NCBI RefSeq assembly: GCF_002157205.1
Contig: NZ_CP021358.1
Coordinates: forward strand, 3,224,001-3,288,000
Direction: 5' to 3'
Length of the DNA: 64,000 nucleotides
Origin: Kushneria marisflavi
Lineage (GTDB): Bacteria > Pseudomonadota > Gammaproteobacteria > Pseudomonadales > Halomonadaceae
This document shows, in pieces, positions 39,552-52,323 of the stretch (within the stretch, counting starts at the first letter, position 1; every line of letters begins with the position of its first letter). The translations under genes and the position numbers were made by a program. The notes below the pieces were generated by a model. That model ran no database searches and had not been told where the DNA came from. It saw only the letters and a list, made by a program, of their open reading frames with translations.

Positions 39552-40097
39552 TCAGGATGATGATGCCGTCGATGAAGCGTGAACCGTTCCGGCACTGTCC
39601 GGCTGGAAGGTTTGCAGTCGGTCGATCAGACGACGGGCCGCTTCCTGATGAAGCTCATCCTTTAATGCCTCGCGCGCGTCGTCACGGGTCAGCAGCTGAT
39701 CACTGCTGGTATAGAAGGTCCCCGATACGACCACGCTTTCCTGACTGGCCAGATAGGCACCGTCGTCGACTCTCTGCAGCGACCAGGGGACGGTCAGCGT
39801 CAGCTGACGCTCCTGCGTGCCGGCATCACCAAACGTCAGTTCGCGCTCCAAAAATTCTTCGGAGCCCAGGTTGAGGCGCAAGGGTGCCTGGTCGTTAAGC
39901 GTCACACCGGCGCTGTTGAGTTCCTGAGTGACCTGGCGAGTCAGCGCGCTGGTCGGGCCATCGGCACTTTCCAGCGCCAGCTCACCGAGAGTAAGCGTGC
40001 TGCCGGGCCCCGTGCCGCGAAGCTGGAAACCGCAGCCGGCCAGAGCCAGCATGAGGCCTGCGCCTGCCAGGCCTGCAATAAACGAGCGTCTTTTCAC
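39552..40097 (-). CDS. lptE: LPS-assembly lipoprotein LptE
   Basis: The protein (181 residues) has a lipoprotein signal ending LALAGC, so Cys22 is the lipidation site, followed by GFQLRGTG, the standard LptE start. The rest has LptE elements such as LTRQVTQELNSAGV and LLTRDDAREALKDELHQEAARRLIDRLQTF. LptE plugs the LptD barrel in the outer membrane for lipopolysaccharide insertion. The start is GTG 40097, with AAGGAG at 40104-40109 (minus strand), and the frame is open further upstream without meaning. It follows leuS by 92 bases. Confidence 0.92.
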   Translation of the reverse strand: MKRRSFIAGLAGAGLMLALAGCGFQLRGTGPGSTLTLGELALESADGPTSALTRQVTQELNSAGVTLNDQAPLRLNLGSEEFLERELTFGDAGTQERQLTLTVPWSLQRVDDGAYLASQESVVVSGTFYTSSDQLLTRDDAREALKDELHQEAARRLIDRLQTFQPDSAGTVHASSTASSS

Positions 40098-40189
40098 CTT
40101 GAACTCCTTGTGCGCCGTAACGACGGCGCGGAGAGTATTGTCCTGGTTTCCCGCCGGTTGAAGGCGGGAAGCGTTCCGCAATCCCTGGC

Positions 40190-43009
<2,820 letters not shown>

Positions 43010-43044
43010 TTATATCATCGAACGTATATGCAAGGAGCTGGGCC

Positions 43045-43635
43045 ATGGCTGAGCATGATAAATCTTCAAGAGACAATGATATCGAGCCTGCAATCCGCAC
43101 GCAGGATGCCCCGCAGACGTCTTCCGAGTCCTCTGCCGAACACGGTTCCGGTCGTCTTTCCGAGGCTTATGAGCGCATCGTGGCGCGGTTTAATAATCGA
43201 AGCGACTCGCTGTCACGAGAGGGGCTACAGGAGGAACTCGATGAAGCGCTGAGCTTTGAGGCGGATGTTGAAGAATTCACCCGTGACGAGCTTGCCATTC
43301 TGCGAGCCTGGGTGGAGCGCGATGTCAGCGAATTTCGGCGCTACCTGGTCAGCGGCGGAGAGAGTCTGGCGGGCTTTCTGGGTATCGATCTGAGCATGCT
43401 GTCCGAGCGCTTGCGTCATGGCCTCCTGTCCGTGGCCGATCGTACGGCGCTGGATCAGCGCCGTTTTGAAGAAGAGCTTGAGGTGGCGCGCGCTGACTAT
43501 ACCGAAGGCGAAGTGGTGGCGCCGGGCCGCATGTCCTGCGTTCACTGCGAGCATCCTGTCATCCTGCATTATCGACAGCTGCTTGAGCCCTGCCATCAGT
43601 GTGGCCATCGCTATTTTCAGCGCGCGCCGTCCTGA
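43045..43635 (+). CDS. ybeL: YbeL-type zinc-ribbon protein (DUF1451)
   Basis: The 196-residue protein has a helical N-terminal two-thirds (ERIVARFNNRSDSLSREGLQEELDEAL) and a C-terminal zinc ribbon with SCVHCEHPV and EPCHQCGHRYF, two CxxC pairs. E. coli ybeL is likewise beside leuS, supporting the assignment. The first 35 residues are low-complexity and Ser/Glu-rich. GGAG lies close before the ATG. Function is unknown. Confidence 0.86.
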   Translation: MAEHDKSSRDNDIEPAIRTQDAPQTSSESSAEHGSGRLSEAYERIVARFNNRSDSLSREGLQEELDEALSFEADVEEFTRDELAILRAWVERDVSEFRRYLVSGGESLAGFLGIDLSMLSERLRHGLLSVADRTALDQRRFEEELEVARADYTEGEVVAPGRMSCVHCEHPVILHYRQLLEPCHQCGHRYFQRAPS

Positions 43636-43639
43636 TCGA

Positions 43640-45046
43640 TCAGGAAGCTATGGTGGCTCCCTTCAGCTTTGGTGCGGGCTGGTCATGCCAGCCTGCTTCA
43701 TTGTCATCCAGCGCCCGCTGCGAGGACTCCGGCAGACGTGATCCACCCACGAAAGCCAGCAATGCGATGGCGATCAGATAGAAGGCCGGCGCCAGAGAGT
43801 TTCCGGTCAGGTCGATCAGCCATGTCGCGATCAGCGGTGCCGTTCCTCCAAAGATGGTATAGGCCACGTTGTAGCACAGCGCAGACGCCGTATAGCGCAC
43901 CCGGGTCGGGAACTGTTCGGCCAGCAGAACGGCCGTCACTACGCCACACATGACCGCGCCCACGGCCAGCAGCGATGCCCCCAGCATGGCAGGCAACATT
44001 TCGCCACTGCCAGCCAGATAGTAGGCCGGAAAGACTGCCACCATCAGACAGATACAGGCCGCGCGGATGGTGTTTCGACGCCCGATACGATCTGACAGGC
44101 GGCCGATTACAGGACACAAAAGCCCTGAAAACACCAGTGCGCCCAGACTCGCCAGCAAGGCCGTGGCACGTGTGGCGTTACCAGCCACCTGCATATAGGT
44201 CACCAGATAGGTCGTGAACATGTAAAACGACAGCGCCGTGGCAGAAATGAAGGCACTGAGGCAGACGATGGTCGCGCCGTGGGCTCTGACCGTTTCACTG
44301 ACCCTGGCATGAGGTGTTTCGGGGGTTTTCTGAAGCGCCTTAAACGCGGGGGATTCTTCGAGGTGCAAGCGCATGTACAAACCGATCAGCCCGAGGGGAG
44401 CGGCGATCAGGAACGGAATGCGCCAGCCCCAGGACTCCATGGTGCCGTTCGACATGACGGTGCTTAACAGCAGGGTCAATCCGGCAGCACAGCCAAAGGC
44501 CATAAAGGTAGAGACCGGAATCAGGCTGCCGTAGCGCGCCTTTTGATGCGTTGGGGCATGCTCAAGCACATAGGTACAGGCGCCGGCATATTCACCACCT
44601 GCCGAAAAGCCCTGAATGCAGCGCGCCAGGGCCAGTAGAAGCGGTGCAGCGATGCCAATGGCGCCATAGGTGGGCAGTACCCCGATCAACGCGGTGGCCC
44701 CGGCCATCATCAGGATGGTAATGGCCAGTACCCGCTTGCGTCCGATGCGGTCCCCTAACTTGCCAAAAAAGAGCCCACCAATCGGGCGCAGGGCAAAGGA
44801 CACCGCAAAAACGGCAAAGGTCTGCAGCAGGGCGAGTGCCGGCTCGCCCGGTGGAAAGAAATGCTGGGCGATGACGATGGCGAGAAAACCATAGATGGCA
44901 AAATCGAACCACTCGACGAAGTTGCCGATCGCCGAGGCGACGATCACTTGATGCATTGCCTTGCGCCTTTCCGGCGAGAGGGGTTCAGACAGGGGAGAGC
45001 GGGGGGACCCGCTGCTCGATAGGCTGGCGTCATTGTTATTGGACAT
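43640..45046 (-). CDS. MFS transporter of the metabolite:H+ symporter (ProP/ShiA-like) family
   Basis: The 468-residue protein has 12 hydrophobic helices. The family signature is [23 protein letters not shown], followed by the MFS loop [13 protein letters not shown], and [24 protein letters not shown]. The second half carries [14 protein letters not shown]. Family members import osmolytes, citrate, ketoglutarate or shikimate with protons; ProP-like osmolyte uptake would suit a halophile, but the sequence does not decide this. The N-terminal 25 residues are Ser/Pro-rich. AGGAAAG precedes the ATG. It is convergent with the YbeL gene, with only 4 bases between stops. Confidence 0.86.
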   Translation of the reverse strand: MSNNNDASLSSSGSPRSPLSEPLSPERRKAMHQVIVASAIGNFVEWFDFAIYGFLAIVIAQHFFPPGEPALALLQTFAVFAVSFALRPIGGLFFGKLGDRIGRKRVLAITILMMAGATALIGVLPTYGAIGIAAPLLLALARCIQGFSAGGEYAGACTYVLEHAPTHQKARYGSLIPVSTFMAFGCAAGLTLLLSTVMSNGTMESWGWRIPFLIAAPLGLIGLYMRLHLEESPAFKALQKTPETPHARVSETVRAHGATIVCLSAFISATALSFYMFTTYLVTYMQVAGNATRATALLASLGALVFSGLLCPVIGRLSDRIGRRNTIRAACICLMVAVFPAYYLAGSGEMLPAMLGASLLAVGAVMCGVVTAVLLAEQFPTRVRYTASALCYNVAYTIFGGTAPLIATWLIDLTGNSLAPAFYLIAIALLAFVGGSRLPESSQRALDDNEAGWHDQPAPKLKGATIAS

Positions 45047-45177
45047 GGTCGCTTTCCTGAACGAGTGATCAGCATACGAAGGATGCCTGCCCCATCAGTG
45101 TGACATCAGCCGTGGCGATTTACTCCTGTTAAAGCGCCCTTCACGTTGTCAGGGACGACCCTGTCCGAAACGCCAAC

Positions 45178-45921
45178 CTATCTCCCCACCAGTAACCCGA
45201 TGTATTCATGCAGGGCCCAGTAGCTGTTGCCCAGCGCGGTCATGTCCGGTGAGAAGCTACGTGGTCCAAAGCCTGCCCGTGCCGTAAATCCGGTCGGTGC
45301 GGCCAGCACATTGATGCCTTCGTTTTCAAAGGCACGCTTGGCACGAGGCATGTGCCAGGCACTGGTCACCAGAATCACGGTATCGATATTGTCATCGCGC
45401 AGTATGCGGGCGCTGTAGAGCGCGTTCTGCTCCGTATTGTGGCTTTGAACTTCACGCCATCGTGTTGGCAGACCAAAGCTGCTCTCAAAACGAAAGGCCA
45501 TGAGATCGGCTTCGGGCGGGTGTCGAGTACCGCGACGGCCACCGCCACCACTGATCAGCACTGGCAGATCGGTCTGGCGCTTGATGCGGGCACCATCGGC
45601 CAGGCGCTGCATGGCCATGGGGGTGACGTCGTCAAAATCGTTGAGCTGAGATTGTCCGAACAGCCGGCCACCGCTGAGAATGACAATCGCCTGTGCCTGT
45701 TCCCACTGTTTTTGAGTGGCAATGGGCACCTCGGTTTCAAGCGGATCCATCAGCAGGGTGGCCACACGTGAGGTCGACAGCGCCCAGAAGACCAGCACGA
45801 CGGCGATGCTCAGTCGTCGCCCCCAGCGTCGTCGCCAGTGCCACACGACCACCAGGGTAAACAAAAGCGCCACAATAATGATGCCCGGCGGCAGAAGATA
45901 CATCTTTAAAAGCGTCAGCAT
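45178..45921 (-). CDS. ElyC/YdcF-type DUF218 envelope protein
   Basis: The protein (247 residues) begins with two hydrophobic helices (LLPPGIIIVALLFTLVVVWHW and LSIAVVLVFWALS), followed by a DUF218 domain: QAIVILSGGRLFG, LPVLISGGGGRRG, ESQ-like VQSHNTEQNALYSARIL and VTSAWHMPRAKRAFENEG. E. coli ElyC affects undecaprenyl phosphate and peptidoglycan synthesis at low temperature. Here it lies 29 bases after lnt, perhaps in the same transcript, an envelope context that agrees. ATG 45921 was chosen; the frame is open to 45999 inside lnt. Confidence 0.82.
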   Translation of the reverse strand: MLTLLKMYLLPPGIIIVALLFTLVVVWHWRRRWGRRLSIAVVLVFWALSTSRVATLLMDPLETEVPIATQKQWEQAQAIVILSGGRLFGQSQLNDFDDVTPMAMQRLADGARIKRQTDLPVLISGGGGRRGTRHPPEADLMAFRFESSFGLPTRWREVQSHNTEQNALYSARILRDDNIDTVILVTSAWHMPRAKRAFENEGINVLAAPTGFTARAGFGPRSFSPDMTALGNSYWALHEYIGLLVGR

Positions 45922-45950
45922 GGTCAGAGTCTCGGCCAGGGCATCAAAAA

Positions 45951-47438
45951 TCAGTGAGCGTGAGTGTTGTGTTGCCCGGCGCGCAAGATACCACCGCAAA
46001 GCAACATTAACAGTGCCAGGAGTAGCGTCGGCCAGCTGCCCGTACGTGTGAAGGGTGTCATACCTTCCATTGCACGAACGGTGCCGTTGAGCACGGCTGG
46101 CTCAAAGCGCGGAGCCTCTTCCTGAACCGTGCCATCCGGTGCCACGATGGCGGTCATGCCATTATTGGTGGCCCTGAGTAAATAGCGGTTGTTTTCCAGC
46201 GCCCTGAGTTGTGCCATTTGCATATGCTGCAGCGGCCCTATGGAGTGTCCAAACCAGGTGTCATTGGAAATGGTGACCAGCGCGTTGGCACTCTCGGCTC
46301 GCTGCCGTACCAGATCGGGATAGACAATTTCATAACAGATCGCGACGCCCAGACGCAGGCCGTGAGCCTCAAGCGGCGGCTGATCGTTGCCGCCGGCGCC
46401 GATATTGCCCATCGGGATATTAAATATCTTCAGCAACCCGCCCAGCAGGGGTTCCAGTGGTAAATATTCGCCGAAGGGTACCAGGTGCGCCTTTCGGTAC
46501 TGGCCCGGCGTGTCTCCAAGCGCAATCATGCTGTTGTAGAACATGCCGGTTTGATCGCGTTGCATGATGCCGGTCATCAATGTGCTGTCCGCCGGCAGTG
46601 TCGACTGTACGCGCTGCAAAAACGGCATGGCCTGCTGCTCCAGCATCGGAAGGGCGGTTTCCGGCCAGATGACCAGGTCGCTGTTCAGCCCCTGCTGGCG
46701 GGTCAGGCCAAAGTAGGTATTGATCGCATCCCGCTGACCGTCGGGGGTCCATTTACTCAGCTGGGGAAGATCGCCCTGTACCAGGGATACGGTCACGTCA
46801 TCGCCGGTGGGCCTGGCCCACTGTGTGGGCAGCATCATCGGGATCAGCCATAGCGCAGCGAGTGGTGCAAAAAGCCACCAGCGACGAGACAGAAGGGCTC
46901 TGGCCAGTAGTGCGCCACTCAGGGCCACGGCCAATGACACCAGATAAACCCCGCCCAGCGGCGCGAGACTGGCCAGCGGCGAGCTGACATGGGCACTGCC
47001 CAGAAAGAGCCAGGGGAAACCGGTAAAGGCCCAGCTGCGAAAGGCCTCACCCAACGCCCATGCGCCGGCAAAGGCCACTACATCCAGCCTTGAGTTGGCG
47101 GCAAGCCGGTATAGCAGTGCCGGCAGCATTACAAAAAGCGCCATGGCGATGATAAAAAGCACTGTCAGAACGATGGCAAGCGGCCCGCCGGTATTGCCAT
47201 AGTCATGGATGGAGACATACACCCATGAGGCGCCGCTGCCGAACAGGCCCACACCAAATAACCATCCGCGCCACAGTGCCTGTCGCACATTGACGTGCTG
47301 AAGGGCAAGATAAAATGCCGCCATCGCCAGGGGGCCAAGCCCCCAGACGTTAAAGGGGGCAAAGGTCAGTGTCGTGAGTGCGCCGGCCAACAGGGCCAGA
47401 AGTGAACTGACGCCGCGACGCTGTAGAAGGGAGGCCAT
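45951..47438 (-). CDS. lnt: apolipoprotein N-acyltransferase
   Basis: The protein (495 residues) has about six N-terminal helices, then the nitrilase domain with catalytic Glu in VIWPETALPML, Lys in the GQYRKAHLVPFGEYLPLEP segment and Cys in GVAICYEIVYPDLVR. It adds the third acyl chain to lipoproteins in the inner membrane, needed for MlaA and LptE of this window. ATG 47438 has AGAGG upstream; the frame is open to 47474. A terminator-like hairpin lies just upstream, between corC and lnt. Confidence 0.93.
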   Translation of the reverse strand: MASLLQRRGVSSLLALLAGALTTLTFAPFNVWGLGPLAMAAFYLALQHVNVRQALWRGWLFGVGLFGSGASWVYVSIHDYGNTGGPLAIVLTVLFIIAMALFVMLPALLYRLAANSRLDVVAFAGAWALGEAFRSWAFTGFPWLFLGSAHVSSPLASLAPLGGVYLVSLAVALSGALLARALLSRRWWLFAPLAALWLIPMMLPTQWARPTGDDVTVSLVQGDLPQLSKWTPDGQRDAINTYFGLTRQQGLNSDLVIWPETALPMLEQQAMPFLQRVQSTLPADSTLMTGIMQRDQTGMFYNSMIALGDTPGQYRKAHLVPFGEYLPLEPLLGGLLKIFNIPMGNIGAGGNDQPPLEAHGLRLGVAICYEIVYPDLVRQRAESANALVTISNDTWFGHSIGPLQHMQMAQLRALENNRYLLRATNNGMTAIVAPDGTVQEEAPRFEPAVLNGTVRAMEGMTPFTRTGSWPTLLLALLMLLCGGILRAGQHNTHAH

Positions 47439-47457
47439 GCTGCATCCTCTGACAGAA

Positions 47458-47485
47458 AACGGGCAGGCGATCATGCCTGCCCGTT
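47458..47485 (-). terminator. terminator-like hairpin between corC and lnt
   Basis: Arms 47458-47468 and 47475-47485 form a perfect 11-bp stem with a 6-base loop. On the minus strand it is followed by TTTT, so it looks like an intrinsic terminator ending about 20 bases before the lnt start. Confidence 0.75.
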
Positions 47486-47532
47486 ATGGGGATCACAATG
47501 CAGGTACACGTTTGGCCCTGCCAGTAGGGGGA

Positions 47533-48426
47533 TCAATGATCGGACCGGGAAGTTTCGTCAGCGAGGGGGCTCGTGTCGGTCCGGGCGGCCTGTAACCAGC
47601 GAATGCGGCGACTGTCAGCATTCATGACCGTAAACCGCCAGTGTTCAAGCTCGGTGGACTCGTTGCGTGCCGGAAGATGGCCGAAGCGCTGCATCACCAG
47701 TCCGCCAACCGTATCGAACTCTTCATCGGAAAAGCTGGTTTCAAAGCGCTCGTTAAAGTCATCAATGGGCGTGAGGGCCTTAACGGCGTAGGTGCCGTTG
47801 CCAAGGTCGCGGATATCGTCTTCTTCATCGATATCGTGCTCGTCCTCGATGTCTCCCACAATCTGCTCGAGGATATCCTCGATGGTAATGATGCCCGCCG
47901 TGCCACCATATTCATCGACGACGATGGCCATATGATTGCGGGTATCACGAAACTCGCGCAGCAGATTGTTGAGGCGCTTGGACTCCGGAATGAACAGGGC
48001 CGGCCTTAATACTTCACGCAGTTTGAAGCGCTCGCGCTCTTCGCTGTCCTGAAGAATCAGCGGCAGCATGTCCTTGACCAGCAACACGCCCACCACTTCA
48101 TCCAGATTGTCATCAATGACAGGATAACGTGAATGGGCGGTCTCACGGATGATAGGCAGGCATTGATCGGGAGAGTGATCGGCCTGAATGGCCACAATCT
48201 GGGAACGAGGCACCATGGCTTCACGAGCCTGCATGGTGCTGATATCGAAGGCCCCCTCGATGATGGTCAGTCCATCCTGATCGAGGCTCAGTCGCGTTGA
48301 AGCTTCCTTGAGAAAGCTGATCAGCTCATCGCGACTGCTGGGTTCTTCGTTATCGCCGGAAAAAGCGCCGATTATTCTGTCAAGCCAGGATCGGGATGGC
48401 TGACTTGCCGGTCGGTCATCGCTCAT
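47533..48426 (-). CDS. corC: CorC-type CBS-domain protein
   Basis: The 297-residue soluble protein has two CBS domains (REAMVPRSQIVAIQADHS and the LVKDMLP region) and a C-terminal CorC/HlyC domain (DDFNERFETSFSDEEFDTVGGLVMQRFGHLP). The middle holds HMAIVVDEYGGTAGIITIEDILEQIVGDIEDE, the family signature. CorC is linked to Mg/Co efflux with CorA and adenosine nucleotides. It begins in an ATGA overlap with ybeY, so the two are translated together. The same neighbours occur in E. coli (ybeY-corC-lnt). Confidence 0.92.
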   Translation of the reverse strand: MSDDRPASQPSRSWLDRIIGAFSGDNEEPSSRDELISFLKEASTRLSLDQDGLTIIEGAFDISTMQAREAMVPRSQIVAIQADHSPDQCLPIIRETAHSRYPVIDDNLDEVVGVLLVKDMLPLILQDSEERERFKLREVLRPALFIPESKRLNNLLREFRDTRNHMAIVVDEYGGTAGIITIEDILEQIVGDIEDEHDIDEEDDIRDLGNGTYAVKALTPIDDFNERFETSFSDEEFDTVGGLVMQRFGHLPARNESTELEHWRFTVMNADSRRIRWLQAARTDTSPLADETSRSDH

Positions 48427-48950
48427 GCGTCGGTTCTCTTCTCCTCGGATACCTGATGGCTATCGCGCACCCCGAAATCCTCAGGGGCAACAGCATAGGG
48501 ATCAGAAATGCCCAGCGTGGACAGGATGTCCCGCTCGAGCTGTTCCATGGTCTCGGCCTCATCATCATCGATGTGATCCAGACCCAGTAGGTGCAGCGTA
48601 CCATGCACGATCATGTGGGCGAAGTGATCCTCGAGGCGCTTTTGCTGCTCGAGCGCCTCGCGGGCCACTACATGAGGGCTGACCACCAGATCCCCCAGCA
48701 GGGGAAGCGGAACTTCCGGCGGCGCCTCGAAGGGAAAGGAGAGCACGTTGGTCGACTTGTCGCGGCCGCGATAATCGTGATTAAGGCTTCGGCTCTCTTC
48801 TTCGCTGGCAAACCGGACCGTCATCTCCCGGCGAATCTCACCGGGGAAATGCTTGAGCACCGTGGCGAACCAGTGCTCGAGAGCCTGCTCATCGGGAAGT
48901 GCGTCAAAATCGACCGCCACCTGGCAGTCAACATGGACCGCATCGCTCAT
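48423..48950 (-). CDS. ybeY: endoribonuclease YbeY
   Basis: The 175-residue protein has the zinc site HMIVHGTLHLLGLDH (H-x3-H-x5-H), preceded by NHDYRGRDKSTNVLSFPF. YbeY cleaves RNA for 16S 3'-end processing and 70S quality control. It overlaps ybeZ by 4 bases (ATGA) and corC by 4 bases. The C-terminal 25 residues beyond the usual fold are rich in charged residues. The neighbour PhoH-like ATPase ybeZ is its known genetic partner. Confidence 0.93.
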   Translation of the reverse strand: MSDAVHVDCQVAVDFDALPDEQALEHWFATVLKHFPGEIRREMTVRFASEEESRSLNHDYRGRDKSTNVLSFPFEAPPEVPLPLLGDLVVSPHVVAREALEQQKRLEDHFAHMIVHGTLHLLGLDHIDDDEAETMEQLERDILSTLGISDPYAVAPEDFGVRDSHQVSEEKRTDA

Positions 48951-49948
48951 GAGTGGCGATCCTCTTCGGATTCATGCGCTTCATAGGCATCGATGATCCG
49001 TGCGACCAGCGGGTGGCGAACCACATCCTTGGAAGCAAAGTGGGTCATGCTGATGCCGTCGACATCCTTGAGGACGTTGAGCACATGAATCAGGCCTGAA
49101 TGGGTGCCGCGCGGCAGATCCACCTGAGTCACGTCACCGGTGATCACGGCCGTGGAGCCAAACCCTATACGCGTCAAAAACATTTTCATCTGTTCGCGCG
49201 TGGTGTTCTGGCTCTCGTCAAGAATGACAAAGGCATTATTGAGCGTTCGCCCGCGCATGTAAGCCAGCGGCGCAATCTCGATGACCTGCTTTTCGATCAG
49301 CTTGTTGACCTGTTCAAAGCCCAGCATCTCGTAGAGTGCGTCATACAGCGGACGCAGGTAGGGATCGATCTTCTGGGCCAGATCACCCGGCAGAAAGCCC
49401 AGTTTTTCGCCGGCTTCCACGGCCGGTCGCACCAGAAGAATACGGCGAACGCTCTGCTGGTTCAGGGCTTCAACCGCGGCGGCGACGGCCAGATAGGTCT
49501 TGCCGGTACCGGCAGGCCCAATGCCGAAGTTGATGTCGTGGTTTCGGATATGTTCAACGTACTGCTGCTGGTTCTGCCCGCGAGGCTTGATGACGGCACG
49601 CGGCGTTCGCAGGATGACGCCTTCACGCGGCATGTCATCGTCTTCATCCTCGGCAATCGACTCAAGGCCCGATTCCTGCAGATAAAGATGTACGGTTTCC
49701 GGCGACAGGGTCTGCGTCTGGGTCTCACGATAGAGATGTTCCAGCACGTTGGCCGTCGCCTTGACGCGCGCGGCGTTGCCGGCCAGCTGAAACTCGTTGC
49801 CGCGGTTGCGTACCGTGACCTCGAGACGCTGCTCGATCAGATGAAGGTGTTCATCCTGCTGACCGCTGAGATTGGCCAGCCGCATGGGGTCATTGGGTTC
49901 CAGCGACAGCTGAAGAATACGATGCGCGTTGGCAGTTTTCTGGGTCAA
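48947..49948 (-). CDS. ybeZ: PhoH-like ATPase YbeZ
   Basis: The 333-residue protein has a KH-like N-terminal region, then PhoH ATPase with Walker A FGIGPAGTGKTYLAVAAAVEAL and Walker B NAFVILDESQNTTREQMKMFLTRIG. The segment RPAVEAGEKLGFLPGDLAQKIDPYLRPLYDAL is typical. YbeZ interacts with YbeY and is thought to act on RNA. It starts the coupled ybeZ-ybeY-corC set. It is separated from miaB by about 170 bases with a hairpin. Confidence 0.92.
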   Translation of the reverse strand: MTQKTANAHRILQLSLEPNDPMRLANLSGQQDEHLHLIEQRLEVTVRNRGNEFQLAGNAARVKATANVLEHLYRETQTQTLSPETVHLYLQESGLESIAEDEDDDMPREGVILRTPRAVIKPRGQNQQQYVEHIRNHDINFGIGPAGTGKTYLAVAAAVEALNQQSVRRILLVRPAVEAGEKLGFLPGDLAQKIDPYLRPLYDALYEMLGFEQVNKLIEKQVIEIAPLAYMRGRTLNNAFVILDESQNTTREQMKMFLTRIGFGSTAVITGDVTQVDLPRGTHSGLIHVLNVLKDVDGISMTHFASKDVVRHPLVARIIDAYEAHESEEDRHS

Positions 49949-50040
49949 TGTTGGGTCCGGTCGTTGCGTCGTTGAAGGGCAGCCTGAATCTCGTTCTTTA
50001 CGGGAACAATAGCATCAATTGCTCAATCGAAAATAAACAG

Positions 50041-50072
50041 ACGCCATCGCGGGAGATATCCTGCGATGGCGT
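50041..50072 (-). terminator. hairpin after miaB
   Basis: ACGCCATCGC (50041-50050) and GCGATGGCGT (50063-50072) form a 10-bp stem. On the minus strand it is followed by CTGTTTATTTT, fitting a terminator of miaB ahead of ybeZ. Confidence 0.7.
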
Positions 50073-50118
50073 GCCGGTCCATGAAAGGCGACATGACATC
50101 AAACGTGCGTCTGTCGAA

Positions 50119-51468
50119 TCAGTATTTCTCTCCAGAGACCAGCTCACCCCTGAGAGAATTGGGGAAAGCTTCCACAATTTCAACATCGACGAAATACCCA
50201 ATCAGGTCGATCGGGTTGGCGGCGCGAAAGTTGACCACGCGGTTGTTTTCGGTTCGCCCTGAAAGCTCACCGGGGTCCTTTGGCGAGAAGCCCGAGACCA
50301 GGATGCGTTGGGTCGTGCCGACCATGCGCCGGGAGATGCCGATCGCATTCTGAGTGATGCGGTCCTGAAGAATTTTAAGGCGCTGCTTCTTGACCAGTTC
50401 CGGAGTGTCATCAGGCAGATCAGACGCCGGTGTGCCGGGGCGCTTGGAGTAGACGAATGAAAACGAGTGGTCGAAACCGATACGCTCGATCAAATCCATC
50501 GTGTCCAGAAAGTCCTGCTCGGTCTCGCCGGGGAAACCGATGATGAAATCGGACGAGAAACTGATGTCCGGGCGCTTTTCACGGATGCGCTCCATCTTGG
50601 CGATGTATTCCTCACGGCCGTGGCCGCGCTTCATCGCCTTGAGAATGGCGTCAGAACCCGACTGCACCGGCAGGTGAAGATGGCTCACCAGCTCCGGGAT
50701 CTCGCCGAAGGCTTCAATCAGGCTGTCGGTGAATTCGACCGGATGTGACGTTGTGAAGCGGATACGATCGATGCCATCCACGGCAGCCACGGCGGCGATC
50801 ATTTCAGCCAGATCGATCTCTTCACCGGTCTCGTCCATGCCGCGATAGGCATTGACGTTCTGGCCCAGAAGATTGATCTCGCGTACGCCCTGCTCGGCCA
50901 GATGGACGACTTCATCGAGAACGTCCTCGAACGGCCGGGAAATTTCCTCGCCGCGGGTGTAAGGCACCACACAGAAGCTGCAGTACTTCGAGCAGCCTTC
51001 CATGATCGAGACAAATGACGAGGCGCCATCGGAGTTGGGGGCCGGCAGCCGATCGAATTTCTCGATTTCCGGAAAGGTGACATCCACCACCGAGATCAGG
51101 TTTCCGCTCTCGTTGCGGTTGTCCATCATGTCCGGCAGTCGGTGCAGGGTCTGCGGGCCGAAGACCATGTCGACATGAGGCGCGCGCTTTTGAATGTTGT
51201 CGCCTTCCTGGCTTGCCACACAGCCGCCGACACCGATGACCAGATCCGGATTGGCTGCCTTGAGCTTTTTCCACCGCCCGAGCTGATGAAAGACCTTCTC
51301 CTGCGCCTTTTCACGAATCGAGCAGGTGTTGAGCAGGATGACATCGGCTTCGTTTTCGTTGTCTGTCAGCTCAAGCTGATGGGATTCGCCCAGCAGGTCG
51401 GCCATGCGAGCCGAGTCGTACTCGTTCATCTGGCAGCCGTGGGTCTTGATGAAGAGTTTCTTCGTCAT
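50119..51468 (-). CDS. miaB: tRNA-2-methylthio-N6-dimethylallyladenosine synthase
   Basis: The protein (449 residues) is a radical-SAM methylthiotransferase for A37 of tRNAs. It starts [26 protein letters not shown], as in E. coli, which supports ATG 51468 instead of 51483. Three N-terminal cysteines bind one iron-sulfur cluster (C in [17 protein letters not shown] and GGCVA), and the radical-SAM site is [21 protein letters not shown] domain ends the protein. Together with ybeZ, ybeY, corC and lnt it forms the conserved cluster. Confidence 0.95.
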   Translation of the reverse strand: MTKKLFIKTHGCQMNEYDSARMADLLGESHQLELTDNENEADVILLNTCSIREKAQEKVFHQLGRWKKLKAANPDLVIGVGGCVASQEGDNIQKRAPHVDMVFGPQTLHRLPDMMDNRNESGNLISVVDVTFPEIEKFDRLPAPNSDGASSFVSIMEGCSKYCSFCVVPYTRGEEISRPFEDVLDEVVHLAEQGVREINLLGQNVNAYRGMDETGEEIDLAEMIAAVAAVDGIDRIRFTTSHPVEFTDSLIEAFGEIPELVSHLHLPVQSGSDAILKAMKRGHGREEYIAKMERIREKRPDISFSSDFIIGFPGETEQDFLDTMDLIERIGFDHSFSFVYSKRPGTPASDLPDDTPELVKKQRLKILQDRITQNAIGISRRMVGTTQRILVSGFSPKDPGELSGRTENNRVVNFRAANPIDLIGYFVDVEIVEAFPNSLRGELVSGEKY

Positions 51469-51797
51469 GGGCCTTGGGTACATATAAGAAAATGGGTGTC
51501 AGACGATGATCCAGCGATGACGGCACAAAACCGGCCGTTCAGTCGTCCTACCATCGAGAGAAGTGTCATGAACCGTCGCGAAGCGACATGGAATGGCGAA
51601 ATTATACGCAAGGCCACAGGCACAGGCCAGTGGGCACTTGTGTAGTGAAAAATGGTCTTTGTGTATCAACACGTGAGCAGGCTCACGACAGACGCCATTG
51701 GCATAAAAGCCTATGGTAGACTCCCGCGCTTGTTGCGGCCTTTCAAGGGGCCGTGATGACCATCGGTCTGGCGCAATACAGTGAGGATTGAGCGTAC
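51469..51797. promoter_or_regulatory. divergent intergenic region between miaB and the DUF1820 gene
   Basis: These 329 bases contain no credible gene. They must hold the promoters of miaB (minus) and the DUF1820 gene (plus). AT-rich patches include AAATTATACG at about 51600 and TGGCATAAAAGCCTATGG at about 51698-51715, but I cannot assign a promoter pair. I see no RNA gene. Confidence 0.4.
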
Positions 51798-52124
51798 ATG
51801 GCGGCAAGGCCCCTTTATAGAATCAGTTTCCTGCAGCAGGGTGAGCTCTGGGAGCTCTACGCACGCGATATCTTTCAAAGTGAGCTCTGGGGCTTTATCG
51901 AAGTCGAGGGTGTCGTCTTTGGTGATGACACGAAGGTGGTGGTCGACCCCGGTGCTGAAAAGCTGCGCCGCACCTTCGAAGGCGTCTCGCGCAGCTATCT
52001 GCCGATGAATGCCATCGTTCGCATTGATGAAGTCGAGCGTGAAGGCACGCCGCGAGCGGTGAAGGCCGAAGGTAACGTCACTGCCTTTCCGGGGGCCATG
52101 CACTGGCCGCCCCGTGAAGAGTAG
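51798..52124 (+). CDS. DUF1820 family protein
   Basis: The 108-residue protein starts RPLYRISFLQQGELWELYARDIFQSELWGFIEVEGVVFG and continues with VVVDPGAEKLRRTFEGVSRSYLPMNAIVRIDEVEREG. These features fit DUF1820, a family often found beside miaB in gammaproteobacteria; the assignment rests on memory of the family. It has no signal peptide. GAGG precedes the ATG. No function is known. Confidence 0.8.
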   Translation: MAARPLYRISFLQQGELWELYARDIFQSELWGFIEVEGVVFGDDTKVVVDPGAEKLRRTFEGVSRSYLPMNAIVRIDEVEREGTPRAVKAEGNVTAFPGAMHWPPREE

Positions 52125-52323
52125 GCGTTTAAATTGAATATTTTTTAAGCAAAATGGTGTCATGGCCTGCCAGTCGGGCGCTTTGTGCGTCATGTGATCA
52201 GGTTGTCCCGTAGGTTATCCACAGAAACTGTGGATGAGCGATCGAATCGGGTATCAGGTAATCGTTACGCCCGACTCAGGCTGCATGATGTAATGACAAT
52301 TTCGACGAACCAACGACTCCATC

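Noticed and set aside
49100..49975. Plus-strand frame of 291 residues opposite ybeZ
   Set aside because: Antisense shadow; ybeZ has full Walker motifs on the minus strand.
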